Shown here: piece after piece, positions 61,078 to 64,000 of the stretch
Numbering within the stretch: position 1 is the first letter of the stretch
Layout: each line of letters opens with the position of its first letter
Origin: Spartinivicinus poritis
GTDB lineage: Bacteria > Pseudomonadota > Gammaproteobacteria > Pseudomonadales > Zooshikellaceae
Assembly (NCBI RefSeq): GCF_028858535.1
Contig: NZ_JAPMOU010000003.1
Coordinates: 186,001-250,000, forward strand
Reading direction: 5' to 3'
Length of the DNA: 64,000 bases
Translations under genes and position numbers: made by a program
The notes under the pieces: model-generated
Told to the model about the DNA's origin: nothing
The model's input: the letters and a program-made list of their open reading frames with translations, nothing else
Database searches by the model: none

Positions 61078-61699
61078 TGGCAACCTCTCGAATAAACGCA
61101 TTAATTTTGGCAGGATCCTTAATACCTTTTGCTTGCTCCACCCCGCCACTCACATCCACAGCAAAAGGTTTTACCTGTTGAATAGCCATTGCCACATTAT
61201 CAGCGGATAAGCCACCGGCAAGAATAATCGGTTTGCTGGGATGAGCAGGAATACACTGCCAATTAAAAGTTTCACCGGTTCCACCTGGAATACCGGGGCG
61301 GTAACTATCTAATAAGATACCTGCCGCCGACTTATACTGCCCGATAATACGGTTAATATCCATCCCTTCTCGCACTCGAAGGGCTTTTATATAAGGTTTA
61401 TTGAATTGCTGACAAAAAGCTTCTGACTCATCACCATGAAATTGCAGTAATCCCAATGGCACTTCAGTTAACACTTGTTGTACAAATTCTGTTGCTGCAT
61501 TCACAAACAGGCCAACTGTCGTAATAAATGGAGACAAGCTCGCTGCGATTGCAGCCGCCTGTTGGATATTCACCGCTCTTGGGCTTTGCTCATAAAACAC
61601 TAGGCCTATGGCATCAGCACCGGCATTCACCACGGCCTCAGCATCCACCACCCGAGTGATACCACAAATTTTTACCCGTACACGTTGATTCATATACAA
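61055..61699 (-). CDS. trpF: Phosphoribosylanthranilate isomerase
   Basis: 214 residues. A TIM barrel with the catalytic Cys in VKICGITR (about residue 12) and the Asp in [15 protein letters not shown] (phosphate loop). It catalyses the third step of the tryptophan branch. It lies 32 bp downstream of truA, in the order truA-trpF-trpB-trpA-accD found in many gammaproteobacteria outside the enterics. Confidence 0.97.
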   Translation of the reverse strand: MYMNQRVRVKICGITRVVDAEAVVNAGADAIGLVFYEQSPRAVNIQQAAAIAASLSPFITTVGLFVNAATEFVQQVLTEVPLGLLQFHGDESEAFCQQFNKPYIKALRVREGMDINRIIGQYKSAAGILLDSYRPGIPGGTGETFNWQCIPAHPSKPIILAGGLSADNVAMAIQQVKPFAVDVSGGVEQAKGIKDPAKINAFIREVASVSTIQC

Positions 61700-61731
61700 C
61701 TCAAAACCAAGTTATTCAAAACTAAGCTAGA

Positions 61732-62592
61732 TTAGTCTGCTAGCCAGGGTGATAGAAAGTATGGGCCTAAGGGAGGGGAAGGTAAATCAAATTGTTCTGG
61801 ATAGCCTACATCAACAAAATATAAGCCATAGGGTGGCGCAGTGACTCCCCCCTGAGTTCGATCACGGGCGGTTAATACCTCTTCAACCCAACCAACAGGA
61901 CGTTTGCCACAACCAATAGCCATGAGTACCCCGGCAATATTACGCACCATATGGTGTAAAAATGCATTGGCTTTTACATCAATAACAATTAAGTCACCAA
62001 AGCGCTCCACCCGAAAATGCTGAATCGTCTTCACCGGAGACTTGGCCTGACAGCCGATAGCCCGAAACGAGCTAAAGTCATGCTCGCCTTTTAAAGCTTG
62101 AGCAGCCTCACTCATCAAGGTCACATCGAGCGGCCGATAGTTCCAGGTCACCCCTTTGGGTAAGTGGGCAGGTCGCACTGGGGTATTTAGAATGACATAG
62201 CGATAGCGGCGATACACTGCACTAAAACGGGCATGGAAACTATCATCCACCGGTTTAACCCAGCGTACTGAGATATCATTAGGAAGGTTACTATTGGCGC
62301 CAAATACCCAGCTCCGTTCAGAGCGCTTCGCCGAGCTGTCAAAGTGGATGATTTGATTACAACCATGTACTCCAGTATCCGTCCGTCCTGCACAGATCAC
62401 CGTTAGTGGATGATCAGCCACTTCGCTGATAGCAGCCTCTACTGCACGTTGAACGGTTTTGATACCTGAGCGCTGGGCTTGCCAGCCATGATAATGGGAA
62501 CCATCGTATTCGATGCTGGCAGCAAAGCGTTGAACCGCTTCAGTCGCTGGCTGCCGATCAGCGGCTGAATCATGGGATTGCACCTGAGTCAT
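61732..62592 (-). CDS. truA: tRNA pseudouridine synthase TruA
   Basis: 286 residues. The catalytic Asp is in the CAGRTDTGVHGCNQ motif (about residues 68-81), with KANAFLHHMVRNIAGVL nearer the C-terminus. It makes pseudouridine at positions 38-40 of tRNAs in the cytosol. It is downstream of fimV and upstream of trpF, the conserved order in Pseudomonas. Confidence 0.97.
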   Translation of the reverse strand: MTQVQSHDSAADRQPATEAVQRFAASIEYDGSHYHGWQAQRSGIKTVQRAVEAAISEVADHPLTVICAGRTDTGVHGCNQIIHFDSSAKRSERSWVFGANSNLPNDISVRWVKPVDDSFHARFSAVYRRYRYVILNTPVRPAHLPKGVTWNYRPLDVTLMSEAAQALKGEHDFSSFRAIGCQAKSPVKTIQHFRVERFGDLIVIDVKANAFLHHMVRNIAGVLMAIGCGKRPVGWVEEVLTARDRTQGGVTAPPYGLYFVDVGYPEQFDLPSPPLGPYFLSPWLAD

Positions 62593-62637
62593 TACTCCCT
62601 ACTATCTGATTTACTACCCACCATCTATTTTTAACCC

Positions 62638-62727
62638 CCTCATCCTAACCTTCTCCCCCACGGGGGAGAAGGGACTTGATTTGAAGCACTTTTGCGACAC
62701 CCTGGGAGAGGGCTGGGGTGAGGGGAA
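62638..62727. repeat. Repeat family R2 between fimV and truA
   Basis: 62649-62700 matches 14302-14353 (5 mismatches in 52), including the CTTCTCCCCCA/CGGGGGAGAAG palindrome, and 62638-62660 matches the reverse complement of 44290-44313. It fills most of the 151-bp gap between fimV and truA and may end fimV transcription. Confidence 0.75.
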
Positions 62728-62743
62728 ATAGTAATGGTTATTG

Positions 62744-64000
62744 CTAGTCCATGCTATCCAAAAGTCCCTGCGCTTCTTTTTTCTGCACATCATTACCTTC
62801 AGACATGACCTCATCCAAAATATCCCGAGCACCATCCTGGTCACCCATATCAATATAGGCACGGGCTAAGTCAAGCTTAGTAGCCGCTTCGTCAGCATCA
62901 GCCAAGAACTCATAATCCTGTTCTTGGCCAGCAGCAGGCGCTTTTGCGACTGCCGGCTTCGCTTGTACTTTAGGCTCAGCGACAGCTGTTGCAGTACCAT
63001 GATCCTCCACAGGTGCAGGCCTTGTAACTGGAGCTTCAGCAGTTACATCCATATCATCATCCATATCCAAATCATCAATTGCCAACTCAGCTGCCAGGCT
63101 TTCAGTGGCTGCATCTAAATCAGCCAGGTTATCTTCCATTGCATCAGAGTCTAAGATAAAGGCTTCCTCTTCTTCAGAAAGCTCTACATTTTCAGCCTTA
63201 GTTAGCGTTTCTGGTGGGGCTGACTGCTCAACAGGAGGCTCAGGTGCTTTTGCTACCTCCGCTGCAGGCTCTTCTATTGCTGCAGGCTCCTCCAGATCAA
63301 GTGCATCCTCACTCAAATCAAGCTCGAGATCATCCAGTGAGGTTTCCAAACTCTCTTCCAGCTCAGTTGAGGTTGACTCCATATCCAGGCTCAACTCATC
63401 ATCCAAGCTAAACTCTTCTTCTGTAGGCAGCTCTTCTTCCAAGTCACTCAGATCAAGCTCTAAGGCTTTTTCGAGATCTTCTGTCTCAGCTTCAGCTTCC
63501 GCTGTTGACTCCAAATCTAAAGACAGCTCATCAAGACTCTCTGCCACCTCTTCAGAGGCAACTTCATCATCTAGGCTTAATTCAAGATCAAGCTCTTCTT
63601 CAAGTGCAGCTGGCTCTTCCATGCCTTCTTCCAGGCTGCCAAGGTCTAAACCAAACTCTTCACTTTCAAGCTCTGCATCTAGACTCGTTTCTAAATCATC
63701 CAGACTTAGCTCATCTGCCTCAGCAGTAACAGACTGTTGATTAAGCTCACCCTCCAAGTCCAAATCATCAAGGGATAAGCTTTCATCAAGATCATCCATT
63801 GTTAAGGTGTCATCAGTCAGCTCTTGCTCTAAGCCAGCAAACTCATCTACTTCCTCAGCCGCAATTCTGGGTGCTGCTGGTGCCAGCGCATCACCAAACT
63901 TTGCTTTTAGTGCTTCTGCCTGCTGAATAGCCCCTTGATCAGCCAGCTCATGCAACTCCTGTAGCTCTTGGCTAAACGCATTAGCATCTTGCATTTCGGC
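62744..64000 (-). CDS. fimV: Pilus assembly / polar landmark protein FimV, C-terminal part
   Basis: Only the C-terminal 418 codons are in the window; the gene continues to the right. The visible part is an acidic, low-complexity stretch of repeated Leu-Ser-Leu-Asp-Asp-Leu-type units (about 60-230), a Pro/Ala linker, and the conserved C-terminal FimV helix-turn-helix TPR (LDLARAYIDMGDQDGARDILDEVMSEG). FimV is an inner-membrane peptidoglycan-binding protein that organises the cell pole, type IV pili and cAMP signalling. Its place upstream of truA is as in Pseudomonas. Confidence 0.93.
   Translation of the reverse strand, partial: AEMQDANAFSQELQELHELADQGAIQQAEALKAKFGDALAPAAPRIAAEEVDEFAGLEQELTDDTLTMDDLDESLSLDDLDLEGELNQQSVTAEADELSLDDLETSLDAELESEEFGLDLGSLEEGMEEPAALEEELDLELSLDDEVASEEVAESLDELSLDLESTAEAEAETEDLEKALELDLSDLEEELPTEEEFSLDDELSLDMESTSTELEESLETSLDDLELDLSEDALDLEEPAAIEEPAAEVAKAPEPPVEQSAPPETLTKAENVELSEEEEAFILDSDAMEDNLADLDAATESLAAELAIDDLDMDDDMDVTAEAPVTRPAPVEDHGTATAVAEPKVQAKPAVAKAPAAGQEQDYEFLADADEAATKLDLARAYIDMGDQDGARDILDEVMSEGNDVQKKEAQGLLDSMD

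Noticed and set aside
63105-63740. Serine-rich 211-codon frame opposite fimV
   Set aside because: It is the antisense reading of the Leu/Asp/Glu-rich acidic repeats of FimV; the serine runs are a by-product of that coding pattern.

Overview
The window is chromosomal DNA of a fairly AT-rich gammaproteobacterium. Gene order at both ends matches the Pseudomonas/Oceanospirillales pattern: ppiD-hupB-lon-clpX-clpP-tig-tRNAs-folD-cysS-glnS-ppiB-lpxH, and fimV-truA-trpF-trpB-trpA-accD-folC-dedD / cvpA-purF-metZ. Base composition, many short dispersed intergenic repeats and a denitrification set point to a marine Oceanospirillales-type bacterium. A Zooshikella/Spartinivicinus-like host is my guess; I cannot verify it.

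Layout. 1-14 kb: protein quality control (trigger factor, ClpP, ClpX, Lon with a heat-shock-type promoter, HU, start of PpiD), five tRNA genes, folD, cysS, glnS, ppiB, lpxH. 14-21 kb: a repeat-rich gap, miaE, a universal stress protein behind a perfect FNR/ANR box, acnB, and a NADAR (YbiA-type) N-glycosidase fused to GTP cyclohydrolase II. 21.4-24.3 kb: a compact sulfur-transfer operon encoding a CysM-like synthase, a JAMM peptidase, and one polypeptide joining a MoaD/CysO-type ubiquitin-like carrier, an E1/MoeB enzyme and a rhodanese. It lies between two same-orientation copies of a dispersed repeat. 24.4-32.1 kb: moxR-DUF58-tgpA, a crystallin-like protein, a GH5 endoglycoceramidase-like enzyme and small proteins. 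32.3-35.7 kb: metZ, purF, cvpA.

35.8-55.6 kb is an accessory block between cvpA and dedD, genes that are normally neighbours. It holds nitrite and nitric oxide respiration: norD, norB, norC, norQ, a cytochrome c, nirS, nirC and the heme d1 genes nirF-D-L-G-H-J-N (no nirE). Two perfect FNR/DNR boxes and one near-match lie in front of its operons. Next come a free-standing NarX/PilJ-type sensor-domain protein, a duplicated-domain lipoprotein and an 850-residue protein of unknown function. 55.9-64 kb: dedD, folC, accD, trpA, trpB, trpF, truA and the 3' end of fimV.

How it works together: NirS reduces nitrite to NO. NirF/D/L/G/H/J/N build its heme d1. NorCB, matured with NorQ and NorD, reduces NO to N2O. 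The operators suggest one oxygen/NO-responsive CRP-FNR-family regulator controls these operons and the stress protein; no such regulator gene is in the window. The most unusual candidate is the carrier-E1-rhodanese fusion, whose Gly-Gly is internal and so would need proteolytic release, with a JAMM protease encoded next to it.
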